Shown here in pieces: positions 24,917-32,654 of a stretch of DNA of 59,426 nt (its first letter is position 1; each line of letters starts with the position of its first letter). Source of the stretch: Gammaproteobacteria bacterium. Its GTDB lineage: Bacteria > Pseudomonadota > Gammaproteobacteria > Steroidobacterales > Steroidobacteraceae. Below the pieces are notes generated by a model. That model did no database searches and had not been told where the DNA came from. It saw only the letters and a program-made list of their open reading frames with translations. The position numbers and the translations under genes were made by a program. The stretch spans positions 1 through 59,426 of the forward strand of contig JAQGOF010000189.1 of assembly GCA_028293745.1 (NCBI GenBank), in the 5' to 3' direction.

Positions 24917-25522
24917 TTACCTCTCGAACCCCAGTTTCAGGAGGTCTTCAGGCGTGTCTATGTCAATCGCTGCGCTCGGCATCGGCACCCGCACGACGCG
25001 GTCCGGATTTCGCTGCAGAAGGGCGCGCGCGCCCACGTCTCCCCGAAGTGATTGCAGATCCGAGAAGGCGGAGCGGGGAAAGATCGCGGGGACACCCGTA
25101 GTCGTGCCGTAGCGGGCCGCGGCGATGTAGTCGGGCTGCCGGCGCCATGCCCCGAGCAGCCGCCTCAGGTCCTCGGCGGTCACCGCGGCCTGATCGACGA
25201 GCATCAGGAGGACCGCTGTGCAGCTGGCGGGAAGCCGTGCCACGCCCGCGCGAATTGAGCTGGCTATCCCCTCGCGCCACTCCCGGTTGATCACTACAGA
25301 TGACTGCGAATGAGTCAGCAGCGGAGTGAGCTCAGCGGCCCGCGCGCCGAGAACGACAATGACCGCGGCGCCGGCGACGTCGGCCGCGCGCGCCACCGCC
25401 GTATGCAAAAGGGGCCGGCCCGCAACGCGAATCAACTGCTTGGCGGAGCCAAATCGGCTCGAGGCACCTGCCGCCAGAACGATGGCATGCAAACCATCTC
25501 CCGGATCGGCCAGGCCGCTCAC
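24917..25522 (-). CDS. mocA: Molybdenum cofactor nucleotidyltransferase, MocA-like
   Basis: MocA enzymes attach CMP (or related nucleotides) to molybdopterin-Mo for xanthine-dehydrogenase-type enzymes. The 201-residue product starts HAIVLAAGASSRFGSAKQLI, the nucleotide-binding signature, and continues with LLMLVDQAAVTAEDLRRLL and YGTTTGVPAIFPRSAF. The GTG start overlaps the upstream stop by 4 bp (GTGA). A longer frame exists upstream but is not conserved. With xdhC two genes upstream it forms a cofactor maturation unit. MobA-like GTP use is a less likely alternative. Confidence 0.87.
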   Translation of the reverse strand: MSGLADPGDGLHAIVLAAGASSRFGSAKQLIRVAGRPLLHTAVARAADVAGAAVIVVLGARAAELTPLLTHSQSSVVINREWREGIASSIRAGVARLPASCTAVLLMLVDQAAVTAEDLRRLLGAWRRQPDYIAAARYGTTTGVPAIFPRSAFSDLQSLRGDVGARALLQRNPDRVVRVPMPSAAIDIDTPEDLLKLGFER

Positions 25523-25902
25523 GGCAGCGCCTTCACTCGCCCGTAAAACGCACGCTCCGTGAAAATCGAATCGGCGTCGATCCTTGCGAGTGCCCGCCAT
25601 TCAGACACCGGGAGATTTCGAGTCAGCAGCGCGTCCAGTGTGCCGAAGTGCTTCGTGGCCTGTTCGTTGAACGCTCGCAGGAACTCGTGCCAGCGATCCG
25701 CAGCTGCATCGGCGCTGGGCGCCCTTGGATTCCCGCCAAGCCGCGTCACCGCGAACGCAAAGTAGTCAGCACAAGCCACCGCGAGATCACTGCGCGCCGA
25801 GAAAGTCCCATTGTCGAGCGCGGCCGCGCACGCCTGCGCCACTTCCGTGAAATGAAGCCGCTCGGTGGCGAGTTGGCTCTGAATGATCTGGATTTCGTTC
25901 AT
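25519..25902 (-). CDS. Unknown 127-residue protein between xdhC and mocA
   Basis: I do not recognise this protein. It is predicted mostly helical, with histidines at His17 (ERLHFTEVAQAC), RWHEFLRAFNEQ and TKHFGTLDALL, which could form a four-helix bundle. No membrane segment or signal peptide is seen. It overlaps both neighbours by 4 bp (ATGA with xdhC, GTGA with mocA), so the three genes are tightly coupled in translation. That makes a part in molybdenum cofactor insertion or storage plausible, but only by association. Confidence 0.75.
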   Translation of the reverse strand: MNEIQIIQSQLATERLHFTEVAQACAAALDNGTFSARSDLAVACADYFAFAVTRLGGNPRAPSADAAADRWHEFLRAFNEQATKHFGTLDALLTRNLPVSEWRALARIDADSIFTERAFYGRVKALP

Positions 25903-27020
25903 GCGCTACGAGTAGGCGCGCGCGCGACAGCCGCGGGGTGCAACGACACCTCCGAGCCTTGCCCGAGCTGAAGGGCGCGTCCGTCCCCGATGTGCACGAA
26001 CGCGTGAATCTCGGCAATGATGGCCAACGCGATCGATTCAGGTGATCGGCCGCCGATCGGTAACCCTACCGGTGCATGTAATCGGTTCCGAATCTTGTCA
26101 GCGTCCGATTCCAGATCGGCCAGCAGGCGCTCGCGGCGCACGGCGGGGCCCAGCAGGCCGATATATGGAACGCTCGTCGCAGCCAGGGCCCGCAGGTACT
26201 TCAGATCGGAGGGCAGGTGATGACTCATTACCACCGCAGCCGAGAAATGCGAGGGATCCACGGCGCTGAGCAGTTCCTCCGGCCGGGTTTGTATCACGCG
26301 CTCGGCGGACAGGAAATGCCCGGCATCGGCGTAGGCCGGCCGGTGATCGACCAACGTGACTTTCCAGTTCAGGCGCGCCGCAAAATCAACAACCGGCGCA
26401 GCGTCCGGTCCCGCACCCAGCAGCAGGAGTTTCGGCGGCAAGGACAGGGGTAGGGCAAACAGTCGCCAGCGCGGCGCTGTAGCTTCGAACCAACCCGTGC
26501 GTCCGGTCCGGGCCGCCTCATCGAGAGCCCCGTCAACACCGGGGTGACCGGCGGAGCCCTTGAGGACAACAGTGCCTACCGGGAAGCTCACCCGTTCCGA
26601 TTCCACGACAACTCCAACCGCGCAGCGCTCGTGGTCGGCAAGGCAGCGGGCCAGATGCGCCAGTGGTTGCCAGGCGTTATCGGGTCCGACCGGGATCAGC
26701 AGAATGTGCATGGCGCCTTCGCACCCGAGCCCGAGTCCCCAGATCAGGTCATCGCCGCCTCGCATGTCGTACGTGACGAGACGGGATTTGCCGGTGTCGA
26801 TCACCGAACGCGCGTACTCACCCAGGTCGCCCTCGAGGCAGCCGCCGGACAGCAATCCGGCGGAATCGCCGTTGGAGGCGATGAGCATCAGCGCACCGGA
26901 TTTGCGGTAGGTCGACCCCGCCGTATCCACGAGCAAGCCTAAAGCGACTGTTCTGCCCGCGGTACGCTCGCGTTCGAACAGGGGAAGAAGGGGGCCGAGT
27001 AGAGATTCCACCAGTGCCAT
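25899..27020 (-). CDS. xdhC: XdhC/CoxI family molybdenum-cofactor chaperone
   Basis: XdhC proteins bind and sulfurate or protect the molybdenum cofactor before insertion into xanthine dehydrogenase-like enzymes. The 373-residue protein shows the N-terminal XdhC/CoxI domain (GSTYRKSGALMLIASNGDSAGLLSGGCLE) and the C-terminal Rossmann-like domain (KLLLLGAGPDAAPVVDFAARLNWKVTLVDHRP, then VVMSHHLPSDLKYLRAL and YIGLLGP). No xanthine dehydrogenase gene is present in the window. It is the first gene of the xdhC-unknown-mocA unit and diverges from thrA. Confidence 0.92.
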   Translation of the reverse strand: MALVESLLGPLLPLFERERTAGRTVALGLLVDTAGSTYRKSGALMLIASNGDSAGLLSGGCLEGDLGEYARSVIDTGKSRLVTYDMRGGDDLIWGLGLGCEGAMHILLIPVGPDNAWQPLAHLARCLADHERCAVGVVVESERVSFPVGTVVLKGSAGHPGVDGALDEAARTGRTGWFEATAPRWRLFALPLSLPPKLLLLGAGPDAAPVVDFAARLNWKVTLVDHRPAYADAGHFLSAERVIQTRPEELLSAVDPSHFSAAVVMSHHLPSDLKYLRALAATSVPYIGLLGPAVRRERLLADLESDADKIRNRLHAPVGLPIGGRSPESIALAIIAEIHAFVHIGDGRALQLGQGSEVSLHPAAVARAPTRSA

Positions 27021-27050
27021 TATGCCAGCCCACCCCGCGCGCCGGCTCTA

Positions 27051-27188
27051 TCTTACCGGCGCCTTGCGCCGCCTCTTACCATGGCCTGCGGCCAACTCCT
27101 TAGGGGGATCGCGCAAAGCGCGACCCCCGACATGGGGCGGCGCAAGGCGCCGGTAAGAGGAGACGCTAGGCGCCGGTATGAGGATACG
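27051..27188. repeat. Nested inverted repeat with a flanking direct repeat
   Basis: A perfect 23-bp inverted repeat has arms at 27051-27073 and 27136-27158 (left arm begins TCTTACCGGCGCCTTGCGCC). Within it, GGGGG-A-TCGCGC at 27103-27114 pairs with GCGCGACCCCC at 27118-27128, leaving an AAA loop and one bulged A. The outer right arm is also part of a direct repeat: 27145-27165 and 27168-27188 agree at 19 of 21 positions. It fills the space between divergent xdhC and thrA and resembles a REP or MITE-like element. No T-run follows, so it is not a plain terminator. Confidence 0.8.
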
Positions 27189-27192
27189 GTCA

Positions 27193-27221
27193 TTGCGTGC
27201 ACTCGAGCGCGTCAGTACAGT
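27193..27221 (+). promoter_or_regulatory. Candidate sigma70 promoter for thrABC
   Basis: TTGCGT at 27193-27198 and TACAGT at 27216-27221 are 17 bp apart, and the thrA ATG is 21 bp beyond the -10. The implied leader of about 15 bases leaves no room for a threonine leader peptide and attenuator of the E. coli type. Confidence 0.4.
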
Positions 27222-27242
27222 CGCATCGCTTTTTCGTCATAG

Positions 27243-29765
27243 ATGTCTAAATTTCCTGGCCCTAATCCGATGGCTATCAATCAAGCTCCGGCCCAACCCT
27301 GGGTCGTACACAAGTTCGGAGGATCGAGCGTCGCCGACGCTGACTGCTTCCGCCGCGTGGCGACCATTCTCGACTCCCTGCCGGCACAAAGGTTGGGCAT
27401 CGTTCTTTCCGCTTGCCGCGGCGTGACGGATGCCCTGCTGCGCCTCGTATCCCTCGCAGAGCGGCAGGACGACAGCTACCGGGGCGAGATTGCTTCGCTG
27501 CGCGTACGGCACGCGGCCATTGCCGAAACGCTGCTGAGCGCTCAGTCGGCGCGCCTGTACCTGGCAGGCTTCGACCGGGACTGCCATGACCTCGAAGGCA
27601 TTCTGCACACCGTCAAGCTCACTCGCTCGGCCGCCCAGAATGTCAGTGACCTGATCGTCGGCTACGGCGAAATCTGGTCCACCCGGCTGTTCCATCGCTT
27701 CATGGAGGAGCGGGCGGGACGCAAAGGCCCGTTTCAGTGGATCGATGCCCGCAAAGTCGTTGTCGTCGAATGGGGACCGCTGGGTCCCGGCATCCAGTGG
27801 GCCGAGTCCCGCGCGAAGCTCCAGGAGCTCGTGCCCGCGGGGTTTACGGGCACCCTGGTCATCACAGGTTTCATCGCCTCCGACCGGCGCGGTGTACAAA
27901 CCACCCTCGGGCGCAACGGCAGCGATTTCTCCGCTTCCATCTTCGGCGCGCTGCTGGATTCCAGTGAGATCCACATCTGGACGGATGTCGATGGCGTTCT
28001 GTCGGCCGACCCGCGCCGGGTGCCCGATGCCACGGTCATCGATTCGCTTTCCTACAACGAGGCGATGGAGCTTGCGTATTTCGGCGCGAAAGTCATTCAC
28101 CCGCAGACCATGGCGCCGGCCGTCGGCAGCAGCATCCCCATCTGGATCCGCAACACGTTTGCACCGCAGAAGGTCGGCACACTGATCTGCGCCAAGCCCC
28201 AGTCCGCTCTGCCGGTCAAGGGCATTACGAGCATCGAGAAGGTGGCCCTGATCAACCTCGAAGGCGCGGGCATGATCGGCGTGCCGGGCACGGCAAATCG
28301 CCTGTTCGGTGCTCTACGCGAAGAAGGCATCTCGGTGATCCTCATCTCGCAGGGCAGCTCCGAGCATTCGATCTGCTGCGCCATCCCGCAAGACCAGGCG
28401 GAGCGCGCAGCTGCGGTAGTCCGCAATGCGTTCGAGCGCGAGCTGAAAGAGGGGCAGATCCAGGACGTCGACATCGCTCCGGATCTGGCCATCCTCGCGG
28501 CCGTTGGTGATGGCATGGCGGGCACGCCAGGTGTAGCTGCGAAAATGTTCAATGCTCTCGGCAGCACGAGCGTCAACATCCGCGCCATCGCGCAGGGCGC
28601 TTCAGAACGTAACATCTCCGTAGTGATCGACGGCAAGCACGCAACTCGCGCTCTTCGGGCCGTGCATGCAGGACTGTACCTGTCTCCGCACACCATATCT
28701 GTTGGTGTGATCGGCCCGGGCACCGTGGGTCGGGTGTTGCTCAATCAGCTCGCTTCACAGAGTGCGCGGCTGCAGCGCGATGCCAAACTGGATTTCCGCG
28801 TCCGCGGCATCATGACCTCCAAGCGCATGCTGCTCGCCGAAGGCGGCGTGCCGCTCGAGACCTGGAAGGCGCAGTTTGATGCGAACGCGGTCGAGGCCGA
28901 CTTCGATCGCTTCATGGAGCACGTGCGCGTGGACTATCTGCCGCACACCGTGATCATCGATTGCACGGCCAGCGCCGATATCGCGAAGCGGTATCCGGAC
29001 TGGCTCGCCGCGGGGATACACATCGTCACCCCGAACAAGAAAGCCAACAGCGCCGACCTGCCGTTCTATCGCCGCCTGCGCGATGCCCGTCGGAAGGGTT
29101 CTGCACACTACCTGTACGAGACCACGGTAGGTGCCGGATTACCGGTTGTGCAGACCCTGCGCGACTTGCGCGAGACCGGTGATGAAATCACGAGCGTCGA
29201 GGGAATCTTCTCCGGCACGCTCGCCTATATTTTCAACACCTATGACGGCCGCAAGTCCTTCTCCGACATCGTTCGCGATGCGCGGCAACGCGGTTACACC
29301 GAGCCGGATCCGCGCGATGACCTGTCAGGGATGGACGTTGCCCGCAAGCTCATCATCCTGGGCCGCGAGATGGGCCTCGAGCTGGAGATGGCGGACGTCA
29401 AGGTCGAAAGCCTCGTGCCCGCCGGGCTCGAGACAGGCTCCATCGAAGATTTCATGGCGCGGCTGCCGCAATACGATTCCAGCATGCATGACCGGCTGCA
29501 GACCGCGCGGTCCAAGGGCAAAGTGTTGCGCTATGTCGGGCGTCTGACTGCCGATGGGAAGGCAACCGTGGGTGTCGTCGAGTTGGACTCCAAGCATGCG
29601 TTCGCCAACATAGCGCTGACGGACAACGTGGTGCGCTTTGCCACGCGGCGGTACTGCGACAATCCGCTCATCGTGCAGGGGCCGGGTGCCGGTCCCGAGG
29701 TTACGGCAGGCGGTGTTTTTGCAGACCTGCTGCGGCTGGCTGCGTACCTGGGTGCGCGCCTTTGA
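27243..29765 (+). CDS. thrA: Bifunctional aspartokinase / homoserine dehydrogenase ThrA
   Basis: ThrA phosphorylates aspartate and later reduces aspartate semialdehyde to homoserine. The 840-residue protein has the kinase N-terminus (VVHKFGGSSVADADCFRR), two ACT regions in the middle (LINLEGAGMIGVPGTANRLF and AILAAVGDGMAGTPGVAAKM), and a homoserine dehydrogenase domain from about residue 480 (GVIGPGTVGRVLLNQL, then ANSADLPFYRRL and GAGLPVVQTLRDL). The ACT domains imply threonine feedback. A second in-frame ATG at 27270 is possible. The stop overlaps the TTG start of thrB. Confidence 0.96.
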   Translation: MSKFPGPNPMAINQAPAQPWVVHKFGGSSVADADCFRRVATILDSLPAQRLGIVLSACRGVTDALLRLVSLAERQDDSYRGEIASLRVRHAAIAETLLSAQSARLYLAGFDRDCHDLEGILHTVKLTRSAAQNVSDLIVGYGEIWSTRLFHRFMEERAGRKGPFQWIDARKVVVVEWGPLGPGIQWAESRAKLQELVPAGFTGTLVITGFIASDRRGVQTTLGRNGSDFSASIFGALLDSSEIHIWTDVDGVLSADPRRVPDATVIDSLSYNEAMELAYFGAKVIHPQTMAPAVGSSIPIWIRNTFAPQKVGTLICAKPQSALPVKGITSIEKVALINLEGAGMIGVPGTANRLFGALREEGISVILISQGSSEHSICCAIPQDQAERAAAVVRNAFERELKEGQIQDVDIAPDLAILAAVGDGMAGTPGVAAKMFNALGSTSVNIRAIAQGASERNISVVIDGKHATRALRAVHAGLYLSPHTISVGVIGPGTVGRVLLNQLASQSARLQRDAKLDFRVRGIMTSKRMLLAEGGVPLETWKAQFDANAVEADFDRFMEHVRVDYLPHTVIIDCTASADIAKRYPDWLAAGIHIVTPNKKANSADLPFYRRLRDARRKGSAHYLYETTVGAGLPVVQTLRDLRETGDEITSVEGIFSGTLAYIFNTYDGRKSFSDIVRDARQRGYTEPDPRDDLSGMDVARKLIILGREMGLELEMADVKVESLVPAGLETGSIEDFMARLPQYDSSMHDRLQTARSKGKVLRYVGRLTADGKATVGVVELDSKHAFANIALTDNVVRFATRRYCDNPLIVQGPGAGPEVTAGGVFADLLRLAAYLGARL

Positions 29766-30724
29766 ACACTCACGCCGCAAGTACGGCGGCTGGCCTCGAA
29801 AGCGCGACTGCGTTCGCGCCAGCATCCGTCGGCAATGTCGCGATCGGATTCGACATCCTCGGATTCGCAGTGGACGCGCTGGGCGACCGGGTCACCGTGG
29901 CGAAGCGAGCGGAGCCTGGAGTCGGTATCACGCGTGTCCGGGGGATTGCCGGCGAGCTGCCCAGAGATCCGCAGCGCAACACGGCCGGCCAGGCGCTGCT
30001 TGCCATGCAGGAGGCCCTGAAGCTGCCTTTCGGCTTCAACATGGAAATCGACAAGGGCATTCCCCTGGGCTCCGGTCTCGGCGGCTCGGCCGCCTCCGCC
30101 GTGGGTGCCGTCGTCGCTGCCAACGCGTTGCTGCCCGAGCCGTGCAGCAAGCTCGAGCTGCTCAAGTTCGCGATGCAGGGGGAAGCCGTGGCCAGCGGTT
30201 CCCTGCACGTGGACAACATCTCGCCGTCGTTGTTCGGCGGGTTGGTACTGACCGTGGGAATCGACCACCCACGCGTCAAACAGATTCCGGTCCCGCCCGA
30301 TGTCCGCGCCGTGATCCTGCACCCGCACATGTTTCTGTCCACCAGGCAGGCGCGCGCCATTCTCAAGCGCACGGTGGAACTGTCCGATTTCGTCTGGCAG
30401 ACCGCCAATCTTGCCGGGTTTATTTCAGGTTGCTACACGAACGATCTCGACATGATCCGCGCCTCGCTGGAGGACGTCGTGATCGAGCCGCAGCGCCAGG
30501 CCCTGATCCCAGGGTTCCAGGACGTGCGCCGTGCAGCGATGGAGGCGGGCGCTCTCGGCTGCTCGATCTCGGGTGCAGGTCCCACAACGTTCGCCTGGGC
30601 GCGCGAGTCGAATGCTGCGGCTGTGCGCGATGCCATGCGACGCGAATTCGAGCGCAAGTCGATCCAACTCGACGAATGGATAGTCGCAATCGAGTCGGCG
30701 GGTGCGCGGGTGATCGAACCGTGA
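29762..30724 (+). CDS. thrB: Homoserine kinase ThrB
   Basis: ThrB phosphorylates homoserine with ATP. The 320-residue protein is a GHMP kinase: FAPASVGNVAIGFDILGFAV at the N-terminus, the ATP loop GIPLGSGLGGSAASAVGAV near residue 98, and the C-terminal GALGCSISGAGPTTFAWA. It starts with TTG in a TTGA overlap with the thrA stop, and its stop overlaps the GTG of thrC. Both weak starts suggest translation is handed down the operon. Confidence 0.95.
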   Translation: MNTHAASTAAGLESATAFAPASVGNVAIGFDILGFAVDALGDRVTVAKRAEPGVGITRVRGIAGELPRDPQRNTAGQALLAMQEALKLPFGFNMEIDKGIPLGSGLGGSAASAVGAVVAANALLPEPCSKLELLKFAMQGEAVASGSLHVDNISPSLFGGLVLTVGIDHPRVKQIPVPPDVRAVILHPHMFLSTRQARAILKRTVELSDFVWQTANLAGFISGCYTNDLDMIRASLEDVVIEPQRQALIPGFQDVRRAAMEAGALGCSISGAGPTTFAWARESNAAAVRDAMRREFERKSIQLDEWIVAIESAGARVIEP

Positions 30725-32070
30725 GCAGCGCGTTCGCGGCAGGCTCGGTCGCGACCCGCTATCGCAGCACGCGCGATCCTTCCTCGTCTGTCAGCTTCTC
30801 CCAGGCGCTCCTGCAAGGCCTGGCACCTGATGGGGGACTCTACGTCCCCAGTTCCTGGCCTCGCGCGGATGTGGAAGCCCTCGAAAGCGAGACCACATTG
30901 GCGCGCCTCGCGGCTCGTCTCATAACTGACTTCGTGGCCGGCGATCCCATCGCCCCACAGTTGCCCGAGATCACGGCCGAAGCGTTCAACTTCGACGCGC
31001 CGCTCGTACCGTTGGATACGGACGGGCGCCTGGCGGTCCTGGAGTTGTTTCACGGGCCAACCGCTGCGTTCAAGGATTTCGGCGCACGTTTTCTCGCAGC
31101 CAACTTCGCTCGGTTACGTACGGTCAATTCACCGCCCGGTTCGCGCCCGCTGACCATCCTGGTAGCCACATCGGGAGATACAGGTGGCGCCGTCGCCGCT
31201 GCCTTTCACGGCCGGCCGGGCATCGAAGTCGGTGTGTTGTTCCCCAAAGGGCTGGTCTCTCCAACCCAGGAGAGGCAACTCACCTGCTGGGGTGGCAACG
31301 TCAAATCGTTTGCCGTGCATGGCACGTTTGATGACTGCCAGCGGCTCGTCAAACAGGCCTTCGTCGATCCACAACTGCGCGAGCAGACGCAGTTGTCGTC
31401 GGCAAACAGCATCAACCTGGGCCGGCTGCTGCCACAGGCAGTGTATTATGCTTCGAGCAGTCTCGAGGTCTGGCGAAAATACGGCGAGCGCGCTTCTTAC
31501 GTGATTCCGAGCGGCAACCTGGGAAATGCGGCGGCCTGTATCTGGGCGCGCAAGGTCGGACTTCCGATCGGCGAGGTCGTGCTGGCGCACAATGTCAACC
31601 GGACTGTGACGGATTTCCTCCATACCGGCGAATGGCGACCCCGGCCGAGCATAGCAACACTGGCTTCCGCAATGGACGTCGGAAATCCAAGTAATATGGA
31701 ACGTCTGCGGGCACTCTTTCCCGAATTGGCCGATCTGCGCACTGCAGTGACTGCCGAAACCGTGGATGATGCGGCCATTCGCAACCGCATCCGTCAGGGG
31801 TTCGAGCGTTATGGTCAGATCTGGTGTCCGCACACGGCGACGGCCGCAGAAGTCTACGAGCGAGTTGTCGCCGGGAAGCGTCCGGGCAGGTGGATAGTCG
31901 TGTCGACCGCACATCCCGCCAAATTTTCCGAGATCGTCGAGCCGCTGATCGGCCGCAAGGTGTCCGTGCCCGGGACACTGGCGAAGTTGTTCGCGCGGCC
32001 AACGGAATTCACCGAGATCGCGCCTGATCTGTCCTCGTTACGTGCAGCGCTGAGCGTCGGGAGGCCGTAG
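30721..32070 (+). CDS. thrC: Threonine synthase ThrC
   Basis: ThrC converts phosphohomoserine to threonine with PLP. Starting at the GTG at 30721 (GTGA overlap with thrB) gives 449 residues, typical of the longer proteobacterial form. The PLP lysine lies in FHGPTAAFKDFGARFLA (about residue 119), the phosphate-binding region in LVATSGDTGGAVAAAFHG, and IPSGNLGNAAACIWARK follows. The open frame extends far upstream across thrB in another frame; that part is not coding. The final base of its stop is the first base of the next GTG. Confidence 0.95.
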   Translation: MSSAFAAGSVATRYRSTRDPSSSVSFSQALLQGLAPDGGLYVPSSWPRADVEALESETTLARLAARLITDFVAGDPIAPQLPEITAEAFNFDAPLVPLDTDGRLAVLELFHGPTAAFKDFGARFLAANFARLRTVNSPPGSRPLTILVATSGDTGGAVAAAFHGRPGIEVGVLFPKGLVSPTQERQLTCWGGNVKSFAVHGTFDDCQRLVKQAFVDPQLREQTQLSSANSINLGRLLPQAVYYASSSLEVWRKYGERASYVIPSGNLGNAAACIWARKVGLPIGEVVLAHNVNRTVTDFLHTGEWRPRPSIATLASAMDVGNPSNMERLRALFPELADLRTAVTAETVDDAAIRNRIRQGFERYGQIWCPHTATAAEVYERVVAGKRPGRWIVVSTAHPAKFSEIVEPLIGRKVSVPGTLAKLFARPTEFTEIAPDLSSLRAALSVGRP

Positions 32071-32654
32071 TGGAGGAGTTGGAGAAGCTTCCGCCCACCG
32101 CTTGGGGGCTGATTGCGGCGGCTGCCATTCTCGGTTTTGCGGCTGCGTGGGTCTGGCGGTGGTATCGGCAGTACCGCATGCGTGCTGCGTTGCGCACAGC
32201 GGTCACCGCAGCAGGATCGGATCACCTCGTTGACATGCTCGTGCCCGATGGCATGGGCGGCGGTTTTCACGTCGACTTTCTGCTGCTGACGACGCGCGGA
32301 ATTCTCGTCATCGATCTGCGCGATGTGCAGGGCAATATCTTCGGCGGCGATCAGATGGCCGAGTGGACCGTGATGGATGGACCGCGCCGGTTCACGTTCA
32401 CCAATCCGCAGAGTGCGTTGTATGACCGCATCGCCGCGGTGCGCGGCGTGGCGGGCGAGGTACCCGTCGAGGGACGCATCGTGTTTACGCGCCGCGGGAA
32501 GTTTCCCAAGGGATTGCCCAAGTTTACTTTGATGGTCGACTCGCTGAATGCCGAGTTCCCGGGCAGCGAGCACGAGGCGGTCTCGCACTTCACGGAAGGG
32601 TGGTCGAAGATCAAGAAGGCCGTGACCCCGAGCTACATGGCGCACATGCGCTAG
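32070..32654 (+). CDS. NERD-domain protein with N-terminal membrane anchor
   Basis: The 194-residue product has a hydrophobic N-terminal segment (about residues 11-30, WGLIAAAAILGFAAAWVW). It is followed by a NERD (nuclease-related) domain: HLVDMLVPDGMGGGFHVDFL, LTTRGILVIDLRDVQGNIFGG and VVIDL-like core strands. NERD domains share the nuclease core fold, though many lack shown activity. The GTG start overlaps the thrC stop by one base (TAGTG), so it probably belongs to the thr transcript. A link to threonine synthesis is not evident. It converges on the M20 peptidase with a 4-bp overlap. Confidence 0.8.
   Translation: MEELEKLPPTAWGLIAAAAILGFAAAWVWRWYRQYRMRAALRTAVTAAGSDHLVDMLVPDGMGGGFHVDFLLLTTRGILVIDLRDVQGNIFGGDQMAEWTVMDGPRRFTFTNPQSALYDRIAAVRGVAGEVPVEGRIVFTRRGKFPKGLPKFTLMVDSLNAEFPGSEHEAVSHFTEGWSKIKKAVTPSYMAHMR

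Noticed and set aside
27178..27242. Threonine leader peptide and attenuator before thrA
   Set aside because: The short reading frame before thrA has no run of Thr or Ile codons, and the hairpins lack a T-run.
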